This document shows, in pieces, positions 6,693-13,742 of a stretch of DNA of 14,158 bases. A program made the position numbers and the translations under genes. The stretch is from Actinomycetes bacterium. Lineage in GTDB: Bacteria; Actinomycetota; Acidimicrobiia; Acidimicrobiales; Palsa-688. The notes beneath the pieces are model-generated. The model was not told the origin of the DNA and ran no database searches. It saw only the letters and a program-made list of their open reading frames with translations. Each line of letters begins with the position of its first letter. Position 1 is the first letter of the stretch. The stretch covers positions 1 to 14,158 of the forward strand of contig JAKBBS010000081.1 of NCBI GenBank assembly GCA_021808425.1, written 5' to 3'.

Positions 6693-7955
6693 ATGCCCGA
6701 GCTTCGCAACCCGCCAGGTACCTTCGATGTGCTGCCGTCACAGTCCGCCGAGTGGCAGGAGGTGCTCACCGCTTTCGCTTCGACGGTCTCGGGCGCGGGG
6801 TACGGGCTGATCCTGACCCCCACCTTCGAGGACGTGAGCGTCTTCTCCCGGATCGGCGACACGACCGACGTGGTCCGAAAGGAGATGTACGACTTCGTCG
6901 ACAAGGGCGGCAGGCACGTGGCGTTGCGCCCCGAGGTGACGGCGTCGGTGGCCAGGGCTTTCATCCAGCACCGCCCGGCGACGCCGTGGAAGGCGTGGTA
7001 CGCGGCTTCGAACTTCCGCTTCGAACGTCCGCAGGCCGGCCGTTTCAGGGAGTTCCACCAGGTGGGAATTGAGGCGTTCGGAAGTCCAGACCCCGACCTC
7101 GACGTCGAGGTCATAGCCCTCGGCTGGGAGTACTTCGCTTCGCTCGGCGTCGCAAGCGTCGAGCTTCTCGTGAACTCGCTCGGCGACCAGGCGTGCCGCC
7201 CCGCCTACCGCGAGAAGCTCGTCGGCTACCTGAGCGCCAGGCGGGGGGAGCTCTGCGACGAGCATCGCGACCGCATCGAGGCGAACCCTCTTCGGGTTCT
7301 CGACTGTAAAAGGGAGCCGTGTCGTGCTGTGAGCGCCGCCGCCCCCCGCCAGGTCGACAATCTCTGCGCCGACTGCGACGCGCACCTGCGCCGGGTCGAG
7401 GCGGGCCTAAAGGCCCTGTCCGTGCCGTACCGGATCGACCCGCACCTGGTGCGGGGCCTCGACTACTACACCCGCACAACCTTCGAGTACGCGGGGCTTT
7501 CCCTGGACTCGTCGCAGAACGCACTCGGCGGCGGGGGCCGCTACGACGGGCTCGTCGCGGCGATGGGCGGCCCTGACACGCCGGCGGTCGGTTTCGCGAT
7601 CGGCGTCGAGCGGACGCTGCTAGCGCTCGAAGCTGGCAGCGGCTCGAGAGCGGACGCAGAGCGTCTCGACGCTTTCGTGGTCGACTTCGCGGGCGGCGAC
7701 GCTGCGCGCGATATCTCGGCCCGGCTTCGCGCCGGTGGTCTTCGCGTGGACCGGGCGTTCGACTCGCGCTCCGCGAAGTCGCAGTTCAAGTCGGCGGACC
7801 GCTCGGGGGCGCGTTTCGCTCTCGTCGTCGGACCCGACGAGCTCGCTGCCGGCACTGTAGGAGTGAAGGACCTCTCCGGCGGTGTCCAGGAGCCGATCCT
7901 GCTGGCCGACCTCGAGTCGGAACTTCGCCTTCGCCTCGGCCGGCGCACCCCCTGA
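6693..7955 (+). CDS. hisS: Histidyl-tRNA synthetase
   Basis: A class II aminoacyl-tRNA synthetase that charges tRNA-His. The 420-residue product is normal length. The N-terminus PPGTFDVLP leads into motif 1 and the TPTFEDVSVF region, followed by LRPEVTASVAR (78-88). Motif 2 is FRFERPQAGRFREFHQVG (108-125). The HisRS-specific LVRGLDYYTRTTFEY is at 252-266, and motif 3 is GFAIGVERTLLAL (300-312) with its Arg307. The anticodon-binding domain fills about 325-420. The insertion region carries four cysteines (205, 210, 225, 228) as CX4C and CX2C, resembling a possible metal site. The gene starts 27 bases after relA, apparently from its own promoter. Confidence 0.97.
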   Translation: MPELRNPPGTFDVLPSQSAEWQEVLTAFASTVSGAGYGLILTPTFEDVSVFSRIGDTTDVVRKEMYDFVDKGGRHVALRPEVTASVARAFIQHRPATPWKAWYAASNFRFERPQAGRFREFHQVGIEAFGSPDPDLDVEVIALGWEYFASLGVASVELLVNSLGDQACRPAYREKLVGYLSARRGELCDEHRDRIEANPLRVLDCKREPCRAVSAAAPRQVDNLCADCDAHLRRVEAGLKALSVPYRIDPHLVRGLDYYTRTTFEYAGLSLDSSQNALGGGGRYDGLVAAMGGPDTPAVGFAIGVERTLLALEAGSGSRADAERLDAFVVDFAGGDAARDISARLRAGGLRVDRAFDSRSAKSQFKSADRSGARFALVVGPDELAAGTVGVKDLSGGVQEPILLADLESELRLRLGRRTP

Positions 7956-7956
7956 T

Positions 7957-7962
7957 TACAAT
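7957..7962 (+). promoter_or_regulatory. Candidate -10 element for the DUF948-like gene
   Basis: TACAAT matches TATAAT at five of six positions, the best -10 in the window, and starts two bases after the hisS stop. It predicts +1 at 7969, one base before the TTG at 7970. No obvious -35 is present. Confidence 0.5.
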
Positions 7963-7969
7963 CGGTGCC

Positions 7970-8311
7970 TTGATCGCCGTAGCCCTCGCCGTCGTCGCCA
8001 CAGCCGTCGTGGCATTGCTTGTCGGAGCTGGTCTATCGCTTCGACGCAGCGCCCGTGAGCTGGCCGTCCTCGTCGAGGAGCTCGAAGGCCGCTTCGAGGC
8101 GGTCGTCGGCGCGGCAGAGGCGACCATCGACCTGGCACGCGGCGAGCTCGCACGCGTCGACGACCTGGTCGGCTCCGCAGAGGCCATCACAGCGACCGTG
8201 GGATCCGCGTCGCGGGTCGCGCACGCTGTCCTCGCGGCGCCGCTCATCAAGGCCGTCGCGATCGGCTCGGGGACGCTGAGGGCGGGACGCAGTCTGAGGG
8301 GGCGGCGCTGA
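7970..8311 (+). CDS. DUF948-like one-helix membrane protein
   Basis: The 113-residue product has an N-terminal hydrophobic helix (residues 2-23) with basic residues straight after it (LRRSARE). An alternating acidic and hydrophobic stretch (about 27-80) follows, likely an amphipathic helix or coiled coil, and the C-terminus is basic (RSLRGRR). This shape, and its position two genes before alaS, match actinobacterial DUF948 proteins; molecular function is unknown. TTG 7970 is the only usable start that keeps the whole membrane helix: in-frame codons just upstream are not starts and later GTG/TTG codons would cut the helix. Its stop overlaps the next gene's ATG by one base (TGATG, 8309-8313), so the two are probably coupled. 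Confidence 0.7.
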   Translation: MIAVALAVVATAVVALLVGAGLSLRRSARELAVLVEELEGRFEAVVGAAEATIDLARGELARVDDLVGSAEAITATVGSASRVAHAVLAAPLIKAVAIGSGTLRAGRSLRGRR

Positions 8312-8571
8312 TGCTCAAACGCGTGAAGTGGCTCGCCACCGGGATCGCCATAGGTGCCGGGGGCTCGGTCTGGGCGAAGAGGAAAGCCAAGTCGGCGCTG
8401 GAGCGCTACGCTCCCCCCGGCCTGCTCGACGCGGCGTCGCGGCGGTTGCGGGGAGCGTTTGCGGATGGAAGAACGGCGATGAGGGAACGTGAAGCCGAAC
8501 TGAAAGGCGGCCGTACCGCCTCGCAGAGCTCCGACGGCGACGTTCGTAGGCGCAGGTCCCGCAACCTCTAG
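8311..8571 (+). CDS. Small basic protein, DUF6167-like
   Basis: The 86-residue product begins MLKRVKWLATGIAIGAGGS, a short hydrophobic stretch with basic flanks, then a Lys/Arg-rich segment WAKRKAKSALERY. FADGRTAMREREAELKGG in the second half resembles the VRAGMAQREAEL-type segment I recall from streptomycete DUF6167 proteins that sit just before alaS. The tail is basic and polar (DVRRRRSRNL). Start is firm because the ATG overlaps the previous stop. The conserved pairing with the upstream membrane protein suggests the two act together at the membrane, but no function is established. Family naming rests on remembered resemblance and position. Confidence 0.65.
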   Translation: MLKRVKWLATGIAIGAGGSVWAKRKAKSALERYAPPGLLDAASRRLRGAFADGRTAMREREAELKGGRTASQSSDGDVRRRRSRNL

Positions 8572-8574
8572 TCT
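8569..8574 (+). promoter_or_regulatory. Candidate -10 element for near-leaderless alaS mRNA
   Basis: TAGTCT overlaps the stop codon of the preceding gene. As a TANNNT element it predicts +1 at 8581, three bases before the alaS ATG. No ribosome binding site lies between. No clear -35 is seen. Confidence 0.42.
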
Positions 8575-8583
8575 TGTAAAGCC

Positions 8584-11163
8584 ATGGAAGCCAACGCCCT
8601 ACGTCGCGCCTTCACTTCGTTCTTCGCCGAGCGCGGCCACAGCCCTGTCGCCTCGGCGGGGCTGATCCCTCACCACCCCAGGGCGCCCCTATTCACCAAC
8701 GCCGGGATGAACCAGTTCATCCCGTACTTCCTGGGCGAGGAAGTGCCACCGTACAAGCGAGCCACGAGCATCCAGAAGTGCGTGCGGATCCGCGGCAAGC
8801 ACGACGACATCGACCTGATCGGCAGGACCACCCGGCACCTCACTTTCTTCGAGATGCTCGGCAATTTCAGCTTCGGGGACTACTTCAAGGAGCTCGCGAT
8901 ACCGCTTGCGTGGGAGTTGCTCACGGAGGTTCTCCGACTAGACGGGGACCGCCTCTGGGTGAGCGTCTACCGCGACGACGACACCGCCGCCGACATATGG
9001 CGCGACTCGGTCGGCGTCGACGCGCGCCGGATTGTGCGGATGGACGAGGACAACTTCTGGGAGATGGGCGACACCGGGCCCTGCGGGCCGTGCTCGGAGC
9101 TCTACTTCGACAGGGGCCCCGAATGGGGCGACGAGGGCGGCCCGGCCGAAGGCGGCGAGGAGCGCTACGTCGAGGTTTGGAACCTGGTGTTCATGCAGTT
9201 CGACCGCCAGAGCGACGCGTCGCTCGTAGCGCTTCCGAAGCCTAACATCGACACAGGTGCCGGCTTGGAGCGTATCCTCACCCTCGTCGAGGGCGTCCCG
9301 ACAATCTGGGACACGACGGTCCTGCGCCCGATAATCGCAGCGGCGGAGGCGATGACCGGTCGGACCTACGGAGACGACCCGGCGGTGGACGTGTCGCTTC
9401 GGATCCTTGCCGACCACGCACGGTCGATGACGTTCCTGATAGGCGACGGGGTCGTGCCGAGCAACGAGGACCGCGGCTACGTCCTTCGCCGCCTCATACG
9501 ACGCGCGGTCCGCCAGGCATTCGCGCTCGGGGTGGACAAGCCCGCCACGCCCGGCCTGGTGGACGCCTGTGTCGAGGTGATGCACGGCGCATACCCTGAG
9601 CTAGACACCGAGCGTGCCCTGATCACCGACGTGGCAGGTCGTGAGGAAGCGCGGTTCCGGGCGACGTTGAGGTCAGGTCTGATGATGCTCGACGCCGAGC
9701 TGGCCGCCGGGTCGCAGGCGATATCGGGTGAGACGGCGTTCCGACTGCACGACACTCACGGCTTTCCTGTCGAGCTGACCCGCGAGATCGCAGCTGAGCG
9801 CGGCGCGAGCCTCGACGAGGACGGGTTCGCGGCGGCGATGGAACGCCAGCGCCAACTTTCGCGTGCCGGCGGCCGGGCTCCGGCCGCCGGCGTCGACAGG
9901 GTCGGCGACTACAGGGGCATGCGCGACGAGAACGGCCCGACCGTCTTCGTCGGCTACGAGACGGCTTCGGTTACGACTTCGGTCGTCGCGACGCTGCAGG
10001 CAGCGGAAGGCGAGTTCGAGATATTCCTGAAGGAGACCCCCTTTTACGCTGAGGGCGGCGGGCAGGTTGGCGACTCGGGGGTAATCGAGACCGACACCGG
10101 CCGGGCAGTCATCAGCGACACGACGCGCGCACTGCCGGACCTGTACCGCCACGTCGCATCCCAGATCGACGGGGAGATCCGCGCGGGCCAGAGCGCTACC
10201 GCTTCCATCGACGCCGACCGGCGAACCGCCATACGGCGCAACCACACCGGCACGCACCTCCTGCACTCGGCGCTGCGCCGGGTGCTCGGCGACCACGTAA
10301 AGCAGCAGGGGTCCCTAGTGGCGCCGGACCGCCTTCGCTTCGACTTCACCCACTACCATCCCCTCAATGCCGCCGAGGTCGCCGAAATCGAGGACATCGT
10401 CAACGGCGAAATCCTCGCCGACGGGGACGTCTCGGTGCGGGTAATGACCAGGGCGGCGGCCGACGACGCAGGGGCGGTCGCTTTCTTCGAGGACAAGTAC
10501 GGCGACGAGGTCAGGGTCATCGCCGCCGGGCCGACGTCGCTCGAGCTTTGCGGGGGCACCCACGTCGGTCGTCTCGGCCAGATCGGACCCGTCAAGATCG
10601 TATCGGAGGGCTCCATCGGCTCGAACCTTCGACGTATCGAGGCCGTCACCGGCACCGCGACACTGGACAGGATGCGCCAGGCCGACCAGGAGATCGCAGC
10701 GGCCGCGGCGCTGCTTCGAAGCAGACCGGACGAGCTTCGCGAAGCCCTGGAGCGCAAGCTCGCCGAGCTTCGCGACGCGCACACGCGACTCGACAGCCTC
10801 GAACAAGCGGCCCTCGCCGGGCGCGCCCGGGACCTTGCAGGGCTCGCCAAAGACGGAAAGCTCGTGGCGAGAGTTGAAGGGCTCGCGGCGGACCAGCTGC
10901 GCGAGCTCGCCGCGCAAGTCCGCAGCCTCGGGAACCTCGACGTGGTCGTGCTCGCAGGTTCACCGGACGGCGCGAAGGCGGCGATTGCGGCGGTCGTGGC
11001 TAAAGGGACGTCGCCGAGCGCGCCCGAGCTGATCGGACCGGCAGCCAGAATTGTCGGGGGCGGCGGCGGCGGCCGCAACCCGGAGTACGCCACCGCAGGA
11101 GGCAGGGACCCGTCGCGCCTCGACGATGCCCTGGAGTCGATACGGCGCGAGCTGGGGGCCTGA
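8584..11163 (+). CDS. alaS: Alanyl-tRNA synthetase
   Basis: Charges tRNA-Ala and clears Ser/Gly-mischarged tRNA. The 859-residue product is normal length. The class II catalytic core covers about 1-240: TNAGMNQFIPYFLG (38-51), RHLTFFEMLGNFSFGDYFK (84-102), FWEMGDTGPCGPCSELYFDRG (158-178) and NIDTGAGLERIL (221-232). The tRNA-recognition region follows to about 450. The editing domain has its zinc/active-site residues: HTGTH at 554-558 and CGGTH at 656-660. A coiled-coil-like segment (about 700-750) leads into the C-Ala domain with the glycine-rich IVGGGGGGRNPEYATAGG (823-840). ATG 8584 gives the expected N-terminus. It heads an apparent alaS-ruvX-mltG-aroE unit; ruvX starts four bases after its stop. 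Confidence 0.98.
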   Translation: MEANALRRAFTSFFAERGHSPVASAGLIPHHPRAPLFTNAGMNQFIPYFLGEEVPPYKRATSIQKCVRIRGKHDDIDLIGRTTRHLTFFEMLGNFSFGDYFKELAIPLAWELLTEVLRLDGDRLWVSVYRDDDTAADIWRDSVGVDARRIVRMDEDNFWEMGDTGPCGPCSELYFDRGPEWGDEGGPAEGGEERYVEVWNLVFMQFDRQSDASLVALPKPNIDTGAGLERILTLVEGVPTIWDTTVLRPIIAAAEAMTGRTYGDDPAVDVSLRILADHARSMTFLIGDGVVPSNEDRGYVLRRLIRRAVRQAFALGVDKPATPGLVDACVEVMHGAYPELDTERALITDVAGREEARFRATLRSGLMMLDAELAAGSQAISGETAFRLHDTHGFPVELTREIAAERGASLDEDGFAAAMERQRQLSRAGGRAPAAGVDRVGDYRGMRDENGPTVFVGYETASVTTSVVATLQAAEGEFEIFLKETPFYAEGGGQVGDSGVIETDTGRAVISDTTRALPDLYRHVASQIDGEIRAGQSATASIDADRRTAIRRNHTGTHLLHSALRRVLGDHVKQQGSLVAPDRLRFDFTHYHPLNAAEVAEIEDIVNGEILADGDVSVRVMTRAAADDAGAVAFFEDKYGDEVRVIAAGPTSLELCGGTHVGRLGQIGPVKIVSEGSIGSNLRRIEAVTGTATLDRMRQADQEIAAAAALLRSRPDELREALERKLAELRDAHTRLDSLEQAALAGRARDLAGLAKDGKLVARVEGLAADQLRELAAQVRSLGNLDVVVLAGSPDGAKAAIAAVVAKGTSPSAPELIGPAARIVGGGGGGRNPEYATAGGRDPSRLDDALESIRRELGA

Positions 11164-11167
11164 AACG

Positions 11168-11632
11168 GTGGCAGCGGACCGTCAAGGGTCGCCGGGCAGG
11201 GTCATCGGGGTGGACCTCGGCTCCAGGCGTATCGGGGTTGCGGTAAGCGACTCCGACCGGCGGATCGCGACCGGCGTGACGATCCTCGCCCGGGCGGAGG
11301 ACAAGCTGAGCGACCACGCGGCTCTCGCCGGGATCGTCGAGCGCTACGAGGCGGAGGCGGTCGTGGTCGGGCTGCCTCTGTCGCTTTCGGGGCGGACCGG
11401 GCCTGCGGCGGCAGCGGTCCTCGAAGAGGTTGACCAGATCAGGCGGACGGTGGGGGTGCGCGTGGAGACGTTCGACGAGAGGTTCTCCACGGTTGTGGCG
11501 TCCCACGCACGCCGACAAGGGCCCCGACGAAGCGCCCGCAAGCGACGCGAGCCGGTCGACGCTGCTGCGGCAGCGGTGATCCTCCAGGGTTGGCTTGACG
11601 CAGCGATACTCGCCGGAGAAGGTCGCGCTTGA
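11168..11632 (+). CDS. ruvX: Holliday-junction resolvase-like / pre-16S rRNA nuclease YqgF
   Basis: The 154-residue product is an RNase H-fold nuclease of the YqgF/RuvX family, linked in E. coli to maturation of the 16S rRNA 5' end; older annotation calls it a putative Holliday junction resolvase. Visible motifs are GVDLGSRRIGVAVSD (14-28, acidic residue Asp16), GLPLSLSG (68-75), DERFSTVVA (103-111) and PVDAAAAAVILQ (129-140) with Asp131, covering the three expected acidic positions. GTG 11168 is preferred: it lies four bases after the alaS stop with GGGGG at 11154-11158. Open frame further upstream lies inside alaS. Its stop overlaps the mltG start as TTGA (11629-11632). Position after alaS is widespread. 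Confidence 0.93.
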   Translation: MAADRQGSPGRVIGVDLGSRRIGVAVSDSDRRIATGVTILARAEDKLSDHAALAGIVERYEAEAVVVGLPLSLSGRTGPAAAAVLEEVDQIRRTVGVRVETFDERFSTVVASHARRQGPRRSARKRREPVDAAAAAVILQGWLDAAILAGEGRA

Positions 11633-12777
11633 CGCACTACCGCAGCACGACCCCAGGGGCGACGCGAGGTACGCGGGACTCCGACGGCTACCGGGACTCG
11701 CCGCGGCCTTCGCGCTTCGAGCGTCCCCGACGACCGTCGAACCATTCGAGCCGGCGATGGGTGGCGGTCGTAGCGGCCACAGCCGTCCTTCTGGTGGTCG
11801 TGGCGGCTGGCGTCGGGCTGTGGGCGCGCTCTCAGGTAGACCCGGGCGGCCGGCCGGGAGCGAAAGTCACCGTTGTCATTCCAAAGGGTGCTTCCACGAC
11901 GGCGATCGGCGAGATCCTTGCGAGGGATGGTGTCATAGACGGCTCGACTCTTTTTCCCTATTACGTCAAGCTCAACGGGTCGGGCGCACTGTTTCCTGGC
12001 ACCTACCATCTGGCGAGGAACTCCCCTTATTACGTTGCGGTCGCCGCGCTTCGAGCCGGCCCGAAACTGCTCGTCGACAAGCTCGTCATACCTGAAGGCT
12101 TCACGGTCGCGCAGATAGCCCAGGCGGTGTCGCGCCTTCCCGGGCTGGGACTTTCGGCGACCGACTTCCTAAAAGCGGCGAGCGACGGGGCGGTGAGCAG
12201 CCCTTACGAGCCGGCAGGAGTCGACAACCTGGAGGGCCTTCTGTTCCCCGCCACCTATAACGTGACGCAGGGCGAGACGGTGATCGACGTCTTGGAGCAG
12301 ATGGTCGGGGCGTTCAACGACCAGGCAGCGCAGATCGGCCTGTCGGCCGCGGCGAAAGGTCTCGGCTACAGCGTCTACCAGGTCGTCACCGTAGCGTCCA
12401 TCGTCGAGCGCGAGGCGAAGGTCGCGACGGACTTCGGGCCGGTGGCGAGCGCCTTGTACAACAGGCTCCGACTCGGGATGACGCTCGGGGCGGACTCCAC
12501 CCAGACGTATTTTCTTCGCCTCACCGATCCTGCTTTGGTGCCCTCGGCGACGCAGCTCGACCAGCCGAGCCCCTACAACACCCGGCTCAACAAGGGACTT
12601 CCACCGACGCCGATCTCAGCCCCTGGCTTAGCCGCGCTTCAGGCGGCAGCGTCGCCTCCGAAGACTCCGTACCTGTACTTCGTCGAGGTCAACCCCGACG
12701 GGAAGCTCGGCTTCGCATCCGACGCGGCCGGGTTCGCCGGCCTGCAGAGCCAGTGCCGGGCGGCGGGGCTCTGCTGA
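11629..12777 (+). CDS. mltG: Endolytic murein transglycosylase MltG
   Basis: MltG is an inner-membrane enzyme that cleaves nascent peptidoglycan strands and limits glycan length. The 382-residue product has a polar, Arg/Ser-rich cytoplasmic N-terminus (1-43), one membrane helix (about 44-66) and an extracytoplasmic YceG-type domain. LEGLLFPATY (201-210) and VASIVEREAKVATDF (255-269) are family signatures; Glu260 aligns with the catalytic Glu218 reported for E. coli MltG. NRLRLGMTLGADSTQTYFL and YNTRLNKGLPPTPISAPG (316-333) are also characteristic. The TTG at 11629 overlaps the ruvX stop and has AGAAGG at 11617-11622 with a six-base spacing, so coupling is likely. The 3' end overlaps aroE by 25 bases. 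Confidence 0.95.
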   Translation: MTHYRSTTPGATRGTRDSDGYRDSPRPSRFERPRRPSNHSSRRWVAVVAATAVLLVVVAAGVGLWARSQVDPGGRPGAKVTVVIPKGASTTAIGEILARDGVIDGSTLFPYYVKLNGSGALFPGTYHLARNSPYYVAVAALRAGPKLLVDKLVIPEGFTVAQIAQAVSRLPGLGLSATDFLKAASDGAVSSPYEPAGVDNLEGLLFPATYNVTQGETVIDVLEQMVGAFNDQAAQIGLSAAAKGLGYSVYQVVTVASIVEREAKVATDFGPVASALYNRLRLGMTLGADSTQTYFLRLTDPALVPSATQLDQPSPYNTRLNKGLPPTPISAPGLAALQAAASPPKTPYLYFVEVNPDGKLGFASDAAGFAGLQSQCRAAGLC

Positions 12778-13685
12778 AAGCGCCGAGCGGTGCCACCCGG
12801 GTCGCGGCGGTGATCGGCGATCCGATAGCGCACTCGCTGTCGCCGGCGATGCACAACGCTGCGTTTCAGGCGCTCGGCCTCGACTGGGTCTACACGGCTT
12901 TCAGGGTGCCGCGAGGGCGAGGCGCGGCTGCTGTCGAGGCTATGCGCGTGCTCGACTTGGCTGGGATGTCGGTGACCATGCCGCACAAGGCCGACGTAGC
13001 CGCCGCGGTCGATACCCTCGGCCCTGTCTCGGCGAAGCTGGGCGTCGTCAACACCGTCAGCTGGTCTGGCGAAACCGCCGGGGTGCTGGTCGGCGAATCT
13101 ACCGACGGCGCAGGGTTCCTCGACGCCGTCGCAGACGAGGGTTTCGACGTCAGGGGCGCCAGGTGTGTCGTGTTCGGCTCCGGCGGTGCCGCAAGGGCGG
13201 TTAGCGAGGCTGCGTCGCGGGCGGGGGCGGCCCGGCTAGTGGTCGTAGCGAGGAGCCTCCTCGACGGCGAGTCCTGCGCGAGCCTCGCAGGGCCTACTGC
13301 GAGCGCTGTGAGCGCGGCTGATCGAGGCGCGGTCGAGGGCGCAGTGCGCGAGGCAGAGCTCGTCGTCAACGCGACTCCTGTCGGTATGGACACCGGCTCC
13401 GACGCTACGACAGACGGTGACCTCCGATCGCGCCTTGCGATGGGTGTGGTCCAAGAGTGGTTTGCCCCGCACCAGCTGGTCGTCGATCTCGTGTACCACC
13501 CGGCTTCGACGCCGCTCATGCGCACCGCCGAAGCGGGAGGCGCCCGGGCCGCGAACGGATTGGGTATGCTGATCCACCAAGCCCGCCGGCAGGTGGAAAT
13601 GTGGACCGGCGAGTCACCCCCGACGGAGGTTCTTGTTCGCGCGGCGAACGACGCCATACTCGGCACTATCCGCGAAAGCCGGTAA
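12753..13685 (+). CDS. aroE: Shikimate dehydrogenase
   Basis: Reduces 3-dehydroshikimate to shikimate with NADPH in aromatic amino acid synthesis. The 310-residue product has IGDPIAHSLSPAMHNAAF (21-38) for shikimate binding, VTMPHK with catalytic Lys79, Asn100 in GVVNTV and Asp118 in STDGAGF. The Lys-Asn spacing equals that of E. coli AroE (K65, N86). FGSGGAARA (141-149) is the dinucleotide loop, followed by NATPVGM (206-212), DLVYHP and NGLGMLIHQA (268-277). GTG 12753 is the only start before the conserved N-terminal strand other than a GTG inside it, so a 25-base overlap with mltG is accepted; its ribosome binding site is weak. The tail after about residue 285 is ordinary. Confidence 0.95.
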   Translation: MPGGGALLKAPSGATRVAAVIGDPIAHSLSPAMHNAAFQALGLDWVYTAFRVPRGRGAAAVEAMRVLDLAGMSVTMPHKADVAAAVDTLGPVSAKLGVVNTVSWSGETAGVLVGESTDGAGFLDAVADEGFDVRGARCVVFGSGGAARAVSEAASRAGAARLVVVARSLLDGESCASLAGPTASAVSAADRGAVEGAVREAELVVNATPVGMDTGSDATTDGDLRSRLAMGVVQEWFAPHQLVVDLVYHPASTPLMRTAEAGGARAANGLGMLIHQARRQVEMWTGESPPTEVLVRAANDAILGTIRESR

Positions 13686-13730
13686 AGGCGAAGCAAACCT
13701 GGGCCGATACTGACCTCAATCACCCTATTC

Positions 13731-13735
13731 GGAGG
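13731..13735 (+). promoter_or_regulatory. Strong ribosome binding site for the DUF4388 gene
   Basis: GGAGG lies seven bases before GTG 13743 and decides this start. It is the cleanest Shine-Dalgarno sequence in the window and contrasts with the leaderless-type starts of apt, hisS and alaS. Confidence 0.8.
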
Positions 13736-13742
13736 TCCCCCA

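Noticed and set aside
7965..7973. GTG-CCT-TGA minimal frame overlapping the TTG start at 7970
   Set aside because: It would lie upstream of the predicted transcription start at 7969 and has only two codons.
13706..13711. GATACT as a -10 element for the DUF4388 gene
   Set aside because: Only a partial match to TATAAT and no acceptable -35 at the right distance; promoter not callable, though one probably exists in 13686-13742.
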